NCBI RefSeq assembly: GCF_000005505.3
Contig: NC_016133.3
Coordinates: forward strand, 2,852,001-2,916,000
Length of the DNA stretch: 64,000 bases
Reading direction: 5' to 3'
From: Brachypodium distachyon
Taxonomy: Eukaryota; Streptophyta; Magnoliopsida; Poales; Poaceae
Part shown: positions 23,009-35,264 of the stretch, one piece after another
Layout: every line of letters begins with the position of its first letter
Position numbering within the stretch: the stretch's first letter is position 1
The notes under the pieces: generated by a model
The model's database searches: none
Told to the model about the DNA's origin: nothing
The model's input: only the letters and a program-made list of their open reading frames with translations
Position numbers and translations under genes: made by a program

Positions 23009-24086
23009 GATTTTCTCAAGAAGCTAGCAAGGGAACCGATTGGCTGGTGAAGAAAGAGGACCAGAGGGAATGGAACAACCAGCCAGCTCATGCATCCGTT
23101 TTGTTTGATCTTTTCAGGTCGTGCCCAAGAAACTAAAAAAATGGGGTCAAGAATTGGCTGCTATTTCCTATCCGCTAACATCATTTCCCATGTTCACACA
23201 ATGACATTTTCGCCTTGGTGCCTGCTAGTCTATTGGTAAGAAGTTGACTTTTTGCATGCATGGATTGGTGTGTTAATAATAATAACTTAGCAGTCATCCG
23301 TGGTTAACTCCTTGATGATCCGTTACCACATGCATTTGATTTACTTGGTCTGACTGACTTTTTTTTTAGATTCAATCTCTGACTGACATCACCTCTCTTA
23401 TAACCCACTTAACTATATCTTGGGCTCTTTGTCTTATTCAGTGACGAACCCGAATAGAAAAATTCACCTCTTGATGAACCACTTTTTCGGTGATGTGTTC
23501 TCGCGAGAAGATCCAACTATTTACAGTCCGCAAGGCATTATCATCAACATCCAGAGGTACTGCTACTGCATAATTCGACGCCATTGTAGATGTCGCGGCG
23601 AACTACGTGTCCATGATCTGTAGAGGAGCAAGTGGAAGGGCAATATGTGAACATGATTTGAAGGAGAAAGAGCAAGTGGAGGGGGCAAGACGCCGTGACA
23701 CAGATTAATGGAGAGGTTGCCGTTAAATATTTATATGCCTCCTTTGCATTTTTTTTTGTGTGCCAAAATGGATTCTTTTTTGTTGTTGTTGACAGTATTA
23801 AAATGGATGCTTGTTGCTGTAGCCATCATCAGTCAGCGGTCAGTACGGCTGGCTGATACCATACGATTTTCTGTGCAAGTGGTCAGGCACTCAAAATTGC
23901 ACGGCTTGCAAGATTTTCAGAAAACCAGAGTCGCAGTTGCTTACTTTCTTTACTAATAACTCTGCAAATGGCCGAATCAGTGCTCTTCTACAAATGACAG
24001 CTATTAGCATGGCAAGTCGTTATTGGGTCGGCCAGTTGTCAAATGTCAACTTGACCGACTCCACGCGGCTTGATCTATACAGTATA
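23009..24086. other. Upstream region of LRR receptor kinase 1
   Basis: This should hold the promoter and 5' leader of the receptor on the minus strand. No clear TATA box could be chosen. No other gene or recognised repeat is visible. Confidence 0.4.
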
Positions 24087-24291
24087 CTCCCTTCGTCTCA
24101 TAATACGAGACACGCACGCATCCTTAAATTGCTAATTTAGTTAACTAAATATAAATTAAATAATTAAATCATTAGAAAGTTCTTTCGATAACGAATCTAA
24201 TGGTATATTTTTGTTAAAAATATACATATTTAACTAATCAAATTGATGATTTAGGAGTGCGTGCGTGCCTCATATTATGGGACAGAGGGAG
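24087..24291. mobile_element. Stowaway-type MITE, 205 bp
   Basis: It begins CTCCCTTCGTCTCATAATAC and ends with the inverse, GGGACAGAGGGAG, flanked by TA (24085-24086 and 24292-24293). The inner sequence is AT-rich and largely palindromic (ACGCACGCATCC paired with GGAGTGCGTGCGT). Confidence 0.88.
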
Positions 24292-25944
24292 TACAAGGGC
24301 TGCCGTGAGTTGTAGTATGAAAAAAAGGACTGCTCTGATGGAGAGCGTATCTGGTGCACCAGTGCTGTGTTTTGAGTTCACATTTGGAACTTTTATAGCA
24401 TGGTGCACATAGGAGTACGTTGTATCTATGTTTTACAGACAGAATTTTACAAGACTTTCAAAGAGGATTTGCGGAGATTGGATGCATAGATGGGCAATTT
24501 GTCCAAAGTACAACTTACCATCGATTAGATGCTATCTCGCGGTTGGCGGTTGACCGTTAGAAACTTTTCACGTGGAATACTACGGGGGTATAGAATTCCA
24601 CGGGAGGGTTTGGATCCAGTTGAGCTTTGAATCCTTTTGAAACCTTGAACTTTCTTTTTCTTTTTTTTGCGGGTAGAAACCTTGAACTTTCAACAGGGAG
24701 GATTTGGCGGCTCCTTTCAACTCGCACGGATTTTGAGAGACGGAGAACAATCCCTCGCATTGAAGAATGCTCGTTTTCAACGTGCAATTCCAACCATCAG
24801 TTTGAATTTGGAACTTCCCACTCGTAGCTTTCTTAAAAAAAACGAAGACTTGTGTACTCCGTACTAAAAAAAAAGAACGAAGACTTTTCTTTTTACAAAA
24901 GAAAACGATTTGGTAAAAAGAAAGGCCATTGGGCTGTGGCCTGTGGGCCTGTGGCGAGGCCACTGAACGTCGCCACCGGGCCAGCCTTGTTTCTGACAAA
25001 CGGAGCCACTGGGCAACCTCGAGATGGACAGTCCCCCTAAAAAAAAACCTCGAGATGAACACCGGAGCCGGCGGCGAACGGCGGCTACCGCCATCTCTTC
25101 CGTCAACCGAGCAGCCACGCAGAGAGCGAAGGTCAGCGATAACTTCACCGTGACCTCTGTTCGTGACCCCTGCTTTGTAGATGCTGATTGCGCGGTGTGG
25201 CGTGGTCGATTTGTGGTTTTCGATGCTGCCCCTCCGTGATTATCTATCGCGGTTTCCTCAATTGCTCAGGGATTAACCCAAACCATGCTCTCAAATTTTG
25301 TACTAGAACAGAAGGAATAGAAACGAACTCTTATGTAGGCTCCGATTCAGTAAAACGCCATTGGGCTGTTGGGCATGGTCATATTGTTGACCTAATTTTT
25401 TTTAACGGACCTGGGTCAACTATGAACCCTAACATTTGCTGACAATTTTTACATTGATGATGTGAAGTTTGTGGCCTGGGTTCCCTCTCAATAGTTTTCA
25501 GTATTTGGTGACAATTGGGTATTTAAGAAGCATGTATCCTGCTCTTTACATTGATGATGTGAAGTTTGTGGCGTGGCAGCATTCATGTATATTCTTGTAT
25601 TCTTGTCTAGTATTGAGTTCATTGTAATTCTGTAAAAGGCCAATTTGCTCACTCAATTGAATCCTGACAATATGGAGGTTTTGTGCTTCGATTCTCTCCT
25701 TTTATGTGGAATTCTTAAGGAGCATGCTGAAGATGAACTGGGTAACTGCTCATAATCAGTACGCTCGATTACCATGAAATAGAATAGTTTGAGAAAAGGG
25801 AAAGATGAGAATGAACTACAAATTTTTAACCTGTTAGAAGCTTTGAAAAGAAAGAACTATAGGGCTAATCAGTAGTAGTTATATGGAAGCTATATCTGCT
25901 AGTGCACTGGACTACAAGATAATCATGTCTAACAGCATTCTGTC
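24292..25944. other. Intergenic region between receptors 1 and 2
   Basis: No complete gene is seen. A short GC-rich, ATG-led stretch at 25024-25239 (basic N-terminus, no recognised domain) looks like an orphan first exon. A direct duplication follows at 25436-25575: the phrase TACATTGATGATGTGAAGTT recurs 97 bases apart (25450 and 25547), each time after a GACAATT. Confidence 0.4.
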
Positions 25945-28900
25945 TTAACTGAATTTTGCACCTGCAGTTTGGCTGTCGATACTATCCAGGAAGGAGACTA
26001 CTTCCTGTATGGTTGGCCTCATGCAAGGATTACGGTTCACACACTTGCAAGCAGCTTCAAGCACCTTCATCATCTGCTCGTCATAGCCTGTGCCTTGGAG
26101 TGTAGGATCCAGGACCTCAAGCTGTTTCCCTTCTGATTTCATCTCCTGCACCCAATTGACGAGTTCTTTTGATGAAGACAAGACCAGGACAGGCCGTCTT
26201 CCCGTGAGCAGCTCAAGCAGGACCATGCCAAAACTGTACATATCACCTCTCAATGTAGCAACCCATCCTTGCCCATACTCAGGCGGGATGTACCCCAGAG
26301 TACCAACTAGCTCAGTTGTGACATGAGTCTTACTGTCAATCAATCTGGAGAGCCCAAAATCTGCAACATAAGCCTTGAATTCTTTGTCAAGAAGGATGTT
26401 ACTGGATTTGATGTCACGGTGGACAATGTGAGGCTTGCAGACATCATGGATATAAGAAAGTCCTCGGCTCGCTCCTTGTGCGATCTTGAGCCTTGTCGGC
26501 CAGTCAAGAAATGAACTGGCATCACCATCCATGTTGTGAAGCCAATCGTCCAGGCTGCCATTCTCCATGTAAGGATACATAAGGAACCTCGATTCTCCTT
26601 GTATGCCGTAACCCCAGAGTGGTACGAGGTTGTCATGCTGTGCCATTGAGAGTGCTTCAACCTCTGCCGTGAATTCCCTGTCCATCAGGCACATTTCATC
26701 ATGAAGCTTCTTGATGGCCAGCTTGGAGCCATCCGGTAGATCAGCCTTGTAGACGAGCCCATAGCCTCCACACCCAATGATGTTCTCCTGGTGAAAGTTG
26801 TTTGTAGCCTTCACTATGTCAGCAAACTTGAGGTTGTTTTCTTCTCCCTTGCCTCGTGGCACTATGACTAATGATTGTTCTGAACCAGTTTCGAACGAAG
26901 TTGCTTCCACATCTCCATTTCTGCTGTTCCCGTTTCTGGTTTTGAGAGTACCACGGTTGATTGAGACAAGGAGACACCCCAGCAGGAAAAACACTAAAGT
27001 TCCTCCGAAGAACACACCAAATGTAATTGCTAAAATGGATTTCTTGTTTCCGTGTTTTCTGGATCTTGATGGTTGTTCTACTGAACGGCAACTTCGGTTT
27101 AGAATAGGGCCACACAACTTCAGATTCCCTTCAAAGCTAGAATTTGGGAATGTACTAAACTGGACTCCATCTGGAATTGGTCCTTCGAGGTCATTGTGTG
27201 AAATGTTGAATGCAGAAAGGAAGTGCAGGTTCTTCAGTGCTGATGGGATTGAACCTGTGAGGTGGTTGTTAGACAAGTCCAGAACCCGCAGATTCGTCAG
27301 GTTGCAGAGCTGCTGTGGTATCTCTCCTGATAGGCTATTGGAACTGAAGTTCAGTATAACGAGCGACTTCAACTGACCAATCTCCTCAGGGATCAAACCT
27401 GTGAAGTTATTATTACCTAGATTCAGCACTTTAGGGAAAGCACTGGTTATCCGGTATTGAAGCGACGGAGATGTATAAACAGGTAGCTCAAAGATTCTTG
27501 GGTCCAGATGGGGTGCTGTCTTCTCAGTCTTTAGCATGGGCATCTCCATTAAGGCTGTTGGAATCGCCCCTGTAAGGTTATTCTCTGATATGTCCAGATG
27601 GAAAAGTACATTTAGGCTTTTAATCCAGTCTGGTATTGGTCCACTGAGTTGGTTCTTTGGCAAAAACAACATCTGCAACTTTGTCAGCTTCGATAGCCAA
27701 AGGGGTATTTTTCCAGACAATGAGCAATCACCTATGGAAAGAACCTGAAGATTCTGAAAACCATCTATTACTTCATCTTCTGGCATGGCTTCACCCTTGA
27801 AGTTGGTCCCCCCAATAAGCAGGGACGTGAGTTTCCTAGAGTTCTTGAGTATCCGGAGCGTATTTGTGATATTTGTAAAATTGTTGGAGCCAAGTGATAG
27901 GAAAGTAAGGGATTTCAATTCGCCTATTCTTGGCGAAAGCTGTCCATGTAACTTGTTGCCAGACACCCGTAGTGCTGTCAGCTTGCTGCAGGAGTATATA
28001 CTTTCTGGAATTGTGCCGGTGAAGTTGTTATAAAGAAGATCTAAATTCTTCATATTGGGCAGGTTTGAGAAGTTGACCTTGGTAAGTTCACCACTGAAGT
28101 TGTTGCCCTTCAGGTCAACTGTTATGAGACTTGTGCAGTTACTGAGAGCTGATGGCAGCTCCCCTGACATATTGTTGTGGTTCAAATGGAGCTCCTCTAG
28201 TCTCTTGAGCTGACCTATGGAGTCTGGAATCGTGCCATTTAGCCTATTCCCTCCAAGATCAAGGATAGACAGATTTCTGAGCCTGATTATTTGTGCGCCA
28301 TCGAGCATTCCATGTAAACGATTGTCAGGAAATGACAGGTACTCCAATGAGGAAGCATTGAAGAGTTCATCTGGGAGAGTCCCGTTGAGCTTGTTGTGAC
28401 CAGCCTTGAGCACACTGAGCATGGAACAATTACCAAGTCCAGGGGGGATGCTGCCTGTAAAGTGATTGTAGCAGAGCTCAAGCACAGAGAGGGATGGTGA
28501 GCTGCTGCAGAAATGAGTCGGTATCTGTCCAGTGAAGCTGTTGTTGCTGGTGTTCAGTGTGACCAGATTGTTCATCACGTCCCACGTCGTGGAGGATGGA
28601 AACCGTCCTGTGAACAAGTTGCTCGAGATGTTCAGTACCTGCAGGGGCTGGGCAGGGGTTGAAGATGGCAGCTCTTGCATTTCTCCGGTGAGGCGGTTGA
28701 AGCTGACATCGAGGACGATGATGCTATCAGACGACAGCAACTCCAACGGCAGGCCACCGGACAGCGAGTTGTGGGACAGGTTGAGGCGTAGCAGGCTGGC
28801 GAGGTTGCCCAGCGCCAGGGATACAGGCCCCTCAAGGCCCTTCGAAGCCAGAGAGACGTCGGTGACTATCCCGTCCTTGTTGCAGGTGATTCCTTCCCAT

Positions 28901-29127
28901 GCGCAGCACTCCGTTTCGTTTCTCTTCCACGATGACGCGAGGCCACCATTCCGTGACAGCCCAGCGAGGAATTGCAGGAGGGAGCCATTCTCCTGCTCTG
29001 TGCAAGAACTGGCGATAAAGGCCATGGAGAGCAGTAGGAGCAGCACAAGAGCGAGGCCATGGAAAGGTATAGGGAATCCATTGCTGTACTTCGTCTTGCA
29101 TGAGAAATGGAGCTGCTGCTTCTGCAT
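25945..29127 (-). CDS. LRR receptor kinase 2, PSKR/PSYR-like (1060 aa), intact
   Basis: Intronless receptor kinase with a hydrophobic signal segment (about residues 22-42), a Cys-paired N-cap (ECCAWEG), about 20 LRRs and an island segment before the last LRR block. It has a single membrane helix (ITFGVFFGGTLVFFLLGCLL) and a complete kinase: glycine loop GCGGYG at 785-790, catalytic lysine 806, HRD 903-905, DFG 923-925. Its activation-loop entrance is two residues shorter than in the others (LIDSKTHV rather than LILPNKTHV). It should be a membrane receptor with an active RD kinase; the ligand is inferred only at family level. It lies in the same orientation as its neighbours, about 2.9 kb upstream of receptor 1. 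Together with receptor 1 it looks like the older part of the cluster, because copies 3-6 share more of their flanks. Confidence 0.95.
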   Translation of the reverse strand: MQKQQLHFSCKTKYSNGFPIPFHGLALVLLLLLSMAFIASSCTEQENGSLLQFLAGLSRNGGLASSWKRNETECCAWEGITCNKDGIVTDVSLASKGLEGPVSLALGNLASLLRLNLSHNSLSGGLPLELLSSDSIIVLDVSFNRLTGEMQELPSSTPAQPLQVLNISSNLFTGRFPSSTTWDVMNNLVTLNTSNNSFTGQIPTHFCSSSPSLSVLELCYNHFTGSIPPGLGNCSMLSVLKAGHNKLNGTLPDELFNASSLEYLSFPDNRLHGMLDGAQIIRLRNLSILDLGGNRLNGTIPDSIGQLKRLEELHLNHNNMSGELPSALSNCTSLITVDLKGNNFSGELTKVNFSNLPNMKNLDLLYNNFTGTIPESIYSCSKLTALRVSGNKLHGQLSPRIGELKSLTFLSLGSNNFTNITNTLRILKNSRKLTSLLIGGTNFKGEAMPEDEVIDGFQNLQVLSIGDCSLSGKIPLWLSKLTKLQMLFLPKNQLSGPIPDWIKSLNVLFHLDISENNLTGAIPTALMEMPMLKTEKTAPHLDPRIFELPVYTSPSLQYRITSAFPKVLNLGNNNFTGLIPEEIGQLKSLVILNFSSNSLSGEIPQQLCNLTNLRVLDLSNNHLTGSIPSALKNLHFLSAFNISHNDLEGPIPDGVQFSTFPNSSFEGNLKLCGPILNRSCRSVEQPSRSRKHGNKKSILAITFGVFFGGTLVFFLLGCLLVSINRGTLKTRNGNSRNGDVEATSFETGSEQSLVIVPRGKGEENNLKFADIVKATNNFHQENIIGCGGYGLVYKADLPDGSKLAIKKLHDEMCLMDREFTAEVEALSMAQHDNLVPLWGYGIQGESRFLMYPYMENGSLDDWLHNMDGDASSFLDWPTRLKIAQGASRGLSYIHDVCKPHIVHRDIKSSNILLDKEFKAYVADFGLSRLIDSKTHVTTELVGTLGYIPPEYGQGWVATLRGDMYSFGMVLLELLTGRRPVLVLSSSKELVNWVQEMKSEGKQLEVLDPTLQGTGYDEQMMKVLEAACKCVNRNPCMRPTIQEVVSFLDSIDSQTAGAKFS

Positions 29128-30180
29128 GATTCCCTAATCAAAGTTTTAGCACGAAAAACAGATGCTTAAACTTGATTCTGATCGACCCTAATCAGGAAAG
29201 AGCACGAGGAGGAGGAAGGAGGATTTGGCTCTCCATTGGGCAATTTCTCGCGACCGGCCGTGATGGCTACAAAAGAGAAGGGGGATTGGGTCAAGGACTA
29301 GAGGGCGTGGGCACACATCCACACTGATGTTCTTGCACAATGGCCTCAGACCTCAGCAGCTTCCTGGTTCACACCCATCACGTTTCGGTTCTGGCTGCCA
29401 GCAATAATCAATTGAAAAGCCCAAACCCTCTTGCACAAAACTAATTGCTGCTTTTGGTAGCCACCCTTGATTATGTGATTATTGAATTGGTAATGGTACA
29501 TGATGTAATTGTTTAATTACATTATGATCTGATAGGTACGATAGGATACGATATGAAATGGAGAACTTTCACCAAGTTGACCAATATTAGTCTTTTCTTA
29601 TGGCAGGTGCTAGTGTGTAACTGGTCTGTGACTGAGTGGTGGCCATTTCTGGTGTTCTTTCTACTTTCTGGTGTGTTCTCTTGGTAGTTATTCTATAGGA
29701 TTTAATTAGCTACTGGCGGTCAATTTTGCCATGTTTATTCCAGGCCAAGGTGCTGCTGTGTCGAGAAAGACATTTTATTCGATATGTGGAACTTATATAT
29801 TTTTCAAAAAATTGCAGTGTTAATCTCGTGCGGTATGTGTGATTTTCCAGTTTGTTTACTGAAGGTCGCCTTTGTTGGATTGCCGAACCATTATTTAGGG
29901 GACATATATTTGTTCCTTTTGGGTGAAAAGTTACTGTTTCTTCAAAGATGACTCTAATCATCCAATATTGCATTGATTATCTGTATTGCTGCAGATGCTT
30001 TAAAAAATGATGATGCGGATGACCTGTTATTTTGTTGTTGAGAATATACGTTTGAGAAGAACAGAATGGACTAGTTCTACAGCCCAGTAAGAATGGGCTT
30101 TCTACGCGGCCCAAAAGGGACCCTAGCACGAAATGGCCATGACATAACCAAGCCCAATAGACAGAGAGGCCTCTTCCCCT
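29128..30180. other. Upstream region of receptor 2
   Basis: This should include the receptor's promoter and leader on the minus strand. The sequence is AT-rich from 29440 onward, with no gene or repeat that I can name. Confidence 0.4.
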
Positions 30181-30199
30181 CAAAAAAAAAAAAAGACAG

Positions 30200-30610
30200 A
30201 GAAGCCTCTTCCCCCGGTCTCTGCTTCCGCCGCTCCATCGCCATCAGTCCCGACAAGCCGGAGAGTGCCTCATTCTCTGCCGCGTCACTGCTTCAGCCCA
30301 AGCGCGGGCCGGCGACTGTCTTTCCGATGCAATGCCTGCAGCGACCATGGAGGGCCACCGCGCCCCACGCTGCTGTGTCGGCAGCACTCAGGCTGTTCGG
30401 CGGAATGCCGACCCAGGCCAATTCGAGGGTGGCTCTGCTGCGTGCTGCAAATGCAAGGACGTCCGTGGTCTCTGCACCGCGCGAATCGTTCCACGTGGTT
30501 AGTGCTTCTTCTGATCGCCCATTCCTTCCTCTCGTCTTCTGCTAGTATCTGCGTACTGTTGTGCATCCATGCTGAGTTATTCGCATTCCAGACATGGTAG
30601 GCGTATTGCA
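30200..30610 (+). pseudogene. GC-rich gene fragment, copy A (PPR-like), downstream of receptor 3
   Basis: An ATG-led GC-rich stretch contains a phrase around CTCAGGCTGTTCGGCGGAATG that would read as a weak 'A..LFGGMP' motif, as in pentatricopeptide proteins. Related stretches occur at 36100-36540 and 61000-61400, each roughly 0.5-0.7 kb from the 3' end of a receptor. The frame differs between copies and none is intact. This is a relic carried along by duplication of the receptor unit; the family assignment is weak. Confidence 0.45.
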
Positions 30611-30829
30611 TTCTCTGTTTTCTTATTCCGTTCCATTGGATGCTTGGTCTGAACAAACATGAAACATTTGTGGTAGCTCGCTAATTCTCGTCCAACTCCG
30701 GCGTGGTCTATAAAATCGGTTGACCGGAAACAAACAGCTGACTTCACACAGTATCTGCACTTGAGTGGAAAGCATTTTCGATCTTTCAATGAGAAAAAAG
30801 GACAACCAGTTCATACGTTGATACCTTTT

Positions 30830-31060
30830 TCCATGCTTGAAACTTAAGTATATAGGAGTATATAGGAATTCAAGAAACATCTGAAGGAAGATGCATTTTT
30901 ACAAAAATCTTTCCTTAAAGAAGTTCGTAAAGCTAAAAAGGGATATCTGTTCGGCTCTACAAAACAAACTGTGCGATCATCAGAAGTAGTAGGAAAAGTA
31001 CAAGTACATCCCACACGGAAATACAAGATTATCTCTCATGTGTAGTTCATTGTATCTTGG
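30830..31060 (-). repeat. Conserved 3' flank of receptor units, copy at receptor 3
   Basis: The phrase beginning TTCAAGAAACAT and the following 200 bases, up to the stop codon, recur next to receptors 4 (36830-37032), 5 (43030-43200) and 6 (61790-61984). They probably hold the 3' untranslated region. Receptors 1 and 2 do not share it recognisably. Confidence 0.7.
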
Positions 31061-34000
31061 CTATTCTTTGGCATTTTGCATCTGTGAGTCAGCGTCTATA
31101 CTGGCCAGGCAGGAGACTACTTCCATGATAGTCGGCCTCATGAATTGATTGTGGTCGATACATTTGCAAGCGGCTTCAAGCATCTTCAGCATTTGGTCTT
31201 CGTATCCTGTGCCTCGAAGTGTTGGATCCAGGACCTCAACCAGCTTTCCCTGAGACCTCATGTCCAGCACCCATGGGACAAGTTCTTTTGATTTAGAAAG
31301 GACTGGAAGAGGCCGCATTCCCGTGAGCAGCTCAAGCAGGACTACACCTAAACTGTACATATCGCCTCTCAGTGTAGCAACCCATGCTTGCCCATACTCG
31401 GGTGGAATGTAACCTGTAGTACCGACCAGCTCAGTTGTGACATGAGTTTTGTTGGGAAGGACCAATCTGGCTAGCCCAAAATCTGCAACATAAGCTTTAA
31501 ATTCTTTGTCCAGGAGGATTTACTGGATTTGATGTTGCGGTGGACAATTTGAGGGTTGCAGACATCATGGATATAAGAAATGCCCAGGCTTGTTCCTTGT
31601 GCGATCTTGAGCCGAGTCGGCCAGTCAAGAAATGAGCTAGCATTATCATCCCTGTTATGAAGCCAATCATCCAGGCTGCCATTCTCCATGTAGGAATATA
31701 TGAGGAGCCTCGAGTTTCCCTGGATGCTGTAACCCAAGAGTGGTACAAGATTTTCATGTGGTGCCATGGAGAGTGCATCAACCTCTGCACTGAACTCCCT
31801 TTCCATCAGACAAATTTCGCCGTTGAGCTTTTTGATTGCTAGCTTGGAGCCATCAGGTAGCTCTGCTTTGTAGACTAATCCATAACCTCCACATCCAATG
31901 ATGTTTTCCTTATCAAAGTTGTTTGTAGCTTTCAAAATGTCAGTGAATTTGAGCTTGTTTTCTTCTCCCTTACCATGTGGCATCCGCATCAGTACTAATG
32001 TTTGCTCTGATCTGGAGTAGAATGAAGTTTCTTCGACATCTCCGCTCTCCCCCCTTCTGTTTTTTGTTGTAAAACCATTCTTCCTGATTAAGAGAAGGAG
32101 ACACCCCAGCAACAAAGGAATAGCGATGCCCCCAAAGAACACACCAAATGCAATAGCGAAAATGGCCTTATTTTCGGTGTTTTGTGGAGCGTAGAGGTAT
32201 TGGAGCTGAACTGCATTTGTGAGGGAGCGTAGAGCCACACAGCTTAGGATTCCCATCGAAACTACTATTCTGAAATGCATTAAACTGGCCTCCGGATGGA
32301 ATTGGCCCTTCTAAGCCATTGTTTGAAACGTTGAATGCTGAAAGGAAGTACAGGCTATTCAATGCACCTGGGATCGTACCTGTGAGATTGTTGCTGGATA
32401 AATCTAGCACCTGCAGGTTTGTGAGATTGCAAATTGATTGTGGGATCTGTCCTGTCAAGCGGTTGTAGCTGAAATTGAGTGCAAGGAGGGCTTTCAACTG
32501 ACCGATCTCCAAGGGGATCTCACCAGTGAGTTTATTCTTGCTTAGATTCAGCAGTTTTCGCAGAGCAATAGGCACACGGTATTGAAGTGATGGACCTGCA
32601 TAAACAGGTAGCTCAAAGAACCTTGCGTCTAAATGCACTTCAGTCTTGTTTGAATTTAGCATTGCCATATCCATCATTTCTGTTGGAATTACTGCCATGA
32701 GACTGTTGTTTGATATGTCTAGATAGAAGAGTTTGCCTAGGTTTTCGATCCATGCTGGTATTGATCCAATGAGTTGATTGCTTGACAAGATTAACACCTC
32801 TAAATTTACTAGCTTCGATATCCAAAGAGGTATTTGTCCAAACAACTGGCATCCTTCCATACCCAAAACCTGAAGATTCTCTAAACCGTCAAAATTTTCA
32901 TCCTCTGGTATGGTCTCTCCTATGAAATTGAACGCGATAAGCAGGGTGGTAAGTTTCCTGCAACTCTGAAGGATGTGAAGTGCATTTGTGATGTTTTGGA
33001 AAGAGTTGTGTGAAAGTGACATGAAGGTGAGGTCCTTCAGGTTGCCTATTTGTGGGGAAAGCTGCCCATGTAATTTGTTGCCAGCTAGCCGCAGTGCAGT
33101 CAGATTGCTGCAAGAGTATATGCTTTCTGGAACTATGCCGTTGAAGTTGTTGAAATAAAGATCTAAAGTTTTTAGATTAGGAAGCTTGGAGAAATTGACC
33201 TTGGTAAGTTCTCCACTAAAATTGTTGCTCTTGAGGTCAATTGTTATCAGATTTGTGCAATTGCTCAGAGCTGATGGCAACTCACCTGACATTTTGTTGT
33301 TGTTCAAATGGAACTCCTTCAATTTCTTGAGCTGGCCAATAGAATCTGGAATCTCGCCATTGAATTTGTTACCTCCAAGATCAAGGGTTTCGAGATAGCT
33401 TAAGTTGATTATGCGTGCTTCCCCAAGAGCTCCATGTAAATTATTGTTAGGAAAAGACAGGTATTCCAACAAGGTAGTATTGAAGAGTTCATCTGGGATT
33501 GTTCCACTGAGGTTGTTGTACCCAGCCCTGAGTACTTTCAGCTTGGAGCAATCGCCAATCCCTGGGGGGATGCTGCCACTGAATTTATTCAAACAGAGGT
33601 CAAGCACAGTGAAGGAGGGCGAGCTGTTACAGAAGTCAGTTTGATACGGGTGCGGGTGGCCCGATCTTTCGATGAGATTGGTAACTCTCGATTTGGGTAG
33701 GAGGTGACGTTGACGATCCGACTACGGCCTAGGAGGCAGCGCCTTAGCAATCGATACACCAACTCCAAAGGGTTATTGATCACGCGGGGGCACGATCAAC
33801 CTGACCACGAAGGTCTTTGTTCCTGCAAGCAATCGAAGAACAAGCAAGAACAAGATAAATAGCGGATGCAATCTAAAATTGCGAATATACTATATCAAAC
33901 CAATGTCTCAACGAGACGATAAGTTGGGGTTCCGAAAGCGGTAAAACAGGTGGTCTAACCGACACACGCGATTACACGAAGTAGTAGCGATGGCTAACTT

Positions 34001-35242
34001 TTAACTAAACAAAACCCAAGGCTCCTTAGGGGTTGCTCATGGGGTATATAAAGGAGGAGGGAGAGATATTTTCGTCCACCTTGAGTAAGGAGGCCGAAAT
34101 CCAACTCTATCTCTAACTTTCCTAACAAACTACAACTCTTTAGGAAACAGAAAAACAGATCCGTCAGCTTGTTTTGTCCGTCACGGTCAGCACGAGTCGA
34201 ATCTCTTGATGGGGCCAGATCCGTTGGAAAGGTCTTGTAATTACCTTTCCAACAAGTACTTGTTTGCTTGATTTGGACTCCGGATGCGGCCTGGGTGATT
34301 AAAACAAATTCGGGTCTCCTGACAGCTCGGACCCGAATCGGATTCAACTTTAATTCGTGATATCTTTCTCTAGCAAGCTCCGAATCATGTGCCGTTTGAT
34401 TTGTTGGAAAGTAGACTTGATAGGCTTCACTTTGAATCTCCCTTTGCAGGCTATAACACTTCATCTTCACTTTGGACTTGTAAAGTTCAATAAGATGCCT
34501 ACATAATAAGATTACACAAGATACTAGCTCCGCCTCTTTGCAAGTAACATATTGAAAACATTTTGTAATTGAATTCACCTGATTATAATTATTAGAGACA
34601 CCAACAATTAGAGTTCTAATGGTCGTATCCATGGTTAGCATGTCCATATCACAGTTGGTATTGACCCAGAGAAGCTGTTGTTGCTGGCATTGAGTAAGAT
34701 CAAATTCTCCATTGCTTTCCATATGGTGGACGGGAATTCTCCTGTAAATAAGTTGCTTGAGATCTTCAGTACCTGCAGAGGCTGGGCAGAGATTGAAGTC
34801 GGCAGCTCTTGCAGTGCTCCATTGAGGAGGTTAAAACTGACATCAAGGACGGTGATGCTGTGAGATGACACCAATCCCAGTGGCAGGCCACCGGACAGCA
34901 AGTTGTGAGAGAGGTTAAGGTGCTTCAGTCCGGTGAGGTTCCCAAGAGACTCTGAGATGTACCCCTCAAGGCCTTTTGAAACCAGCAAGACATCGGTGAC
35001 TGTATTAGCCTGCCTGCAGGTGATCCCTTCCCACTTGCAGCAATCCGTGACATCTTGCCATGAGGTGGCGAGGCCACCGTCATGTGAGAGGCCATTGATG
35101 AACTGGAGAAGGAAACCCTTCTCCTGTGGTGTGCAGGAACTGTACGAGAGGCAAAGGAGATCAGCAGCACAAGAACGAGGCCAAGGGAAGGCATGCTCAA
35201 TTTCTTGTGGTCTGTCTGGATGGAAAAATGGAGTGTCTGCAA
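31061..35242 (-). pseudogene. LRR receptor kinase 3, pseudogene split by a solo LTR
   Basis: The same family as the intact neighbours, but broken in several places. Reading from the 5' end at 35242: a 1-base deletion at the end of the signal peptide (about 35145), a 1010-bp solo LTR inside an LRR codon region (33642-34651), a net insertion of about 4 bases before the membrane segment (about 32175), and a 1-base deletion just after the catalytic loop (about 31517). The catalytic HRD is HRN, so the kinase would be inactive even if joined. The LRR, island, membrane and kinase blocks are otherwise easily recognised. The kinase C-terminal part from 31465 to 31061 is open. It is closest to receptors 4-6 by eye. 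Confidence 0.93.
33642..34651. mobile_element. Solo LTR in receptor 3, 1010 bp
   Basis: The insert starts TGATACGGG and ends CATATCA, so it has TG..CA ends with the inverted TGATA/TATCA terminus. It is flanked by the 5-bp repeat CAGTT (33637-33641 and 34652-34656). Comparison with receptor 4 shows that removing the insert and one CAGTT restores the LRR coding sequence. No retrotransposon domain lies inside, so it is a solo LTR. The family is not recognised. Confidence 0.88.
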
Positions 35243-35264
35243 GGTTTTCTGGTGAAACTAACAT

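Noticed and set aside
21933..23027. 364-codon open frame on the plus strand
   Set aside because: It lies wholly opposite the LRR coding region of receptor 1. Periodic LRR codons keep the antisense frame open, and it has no own motif.
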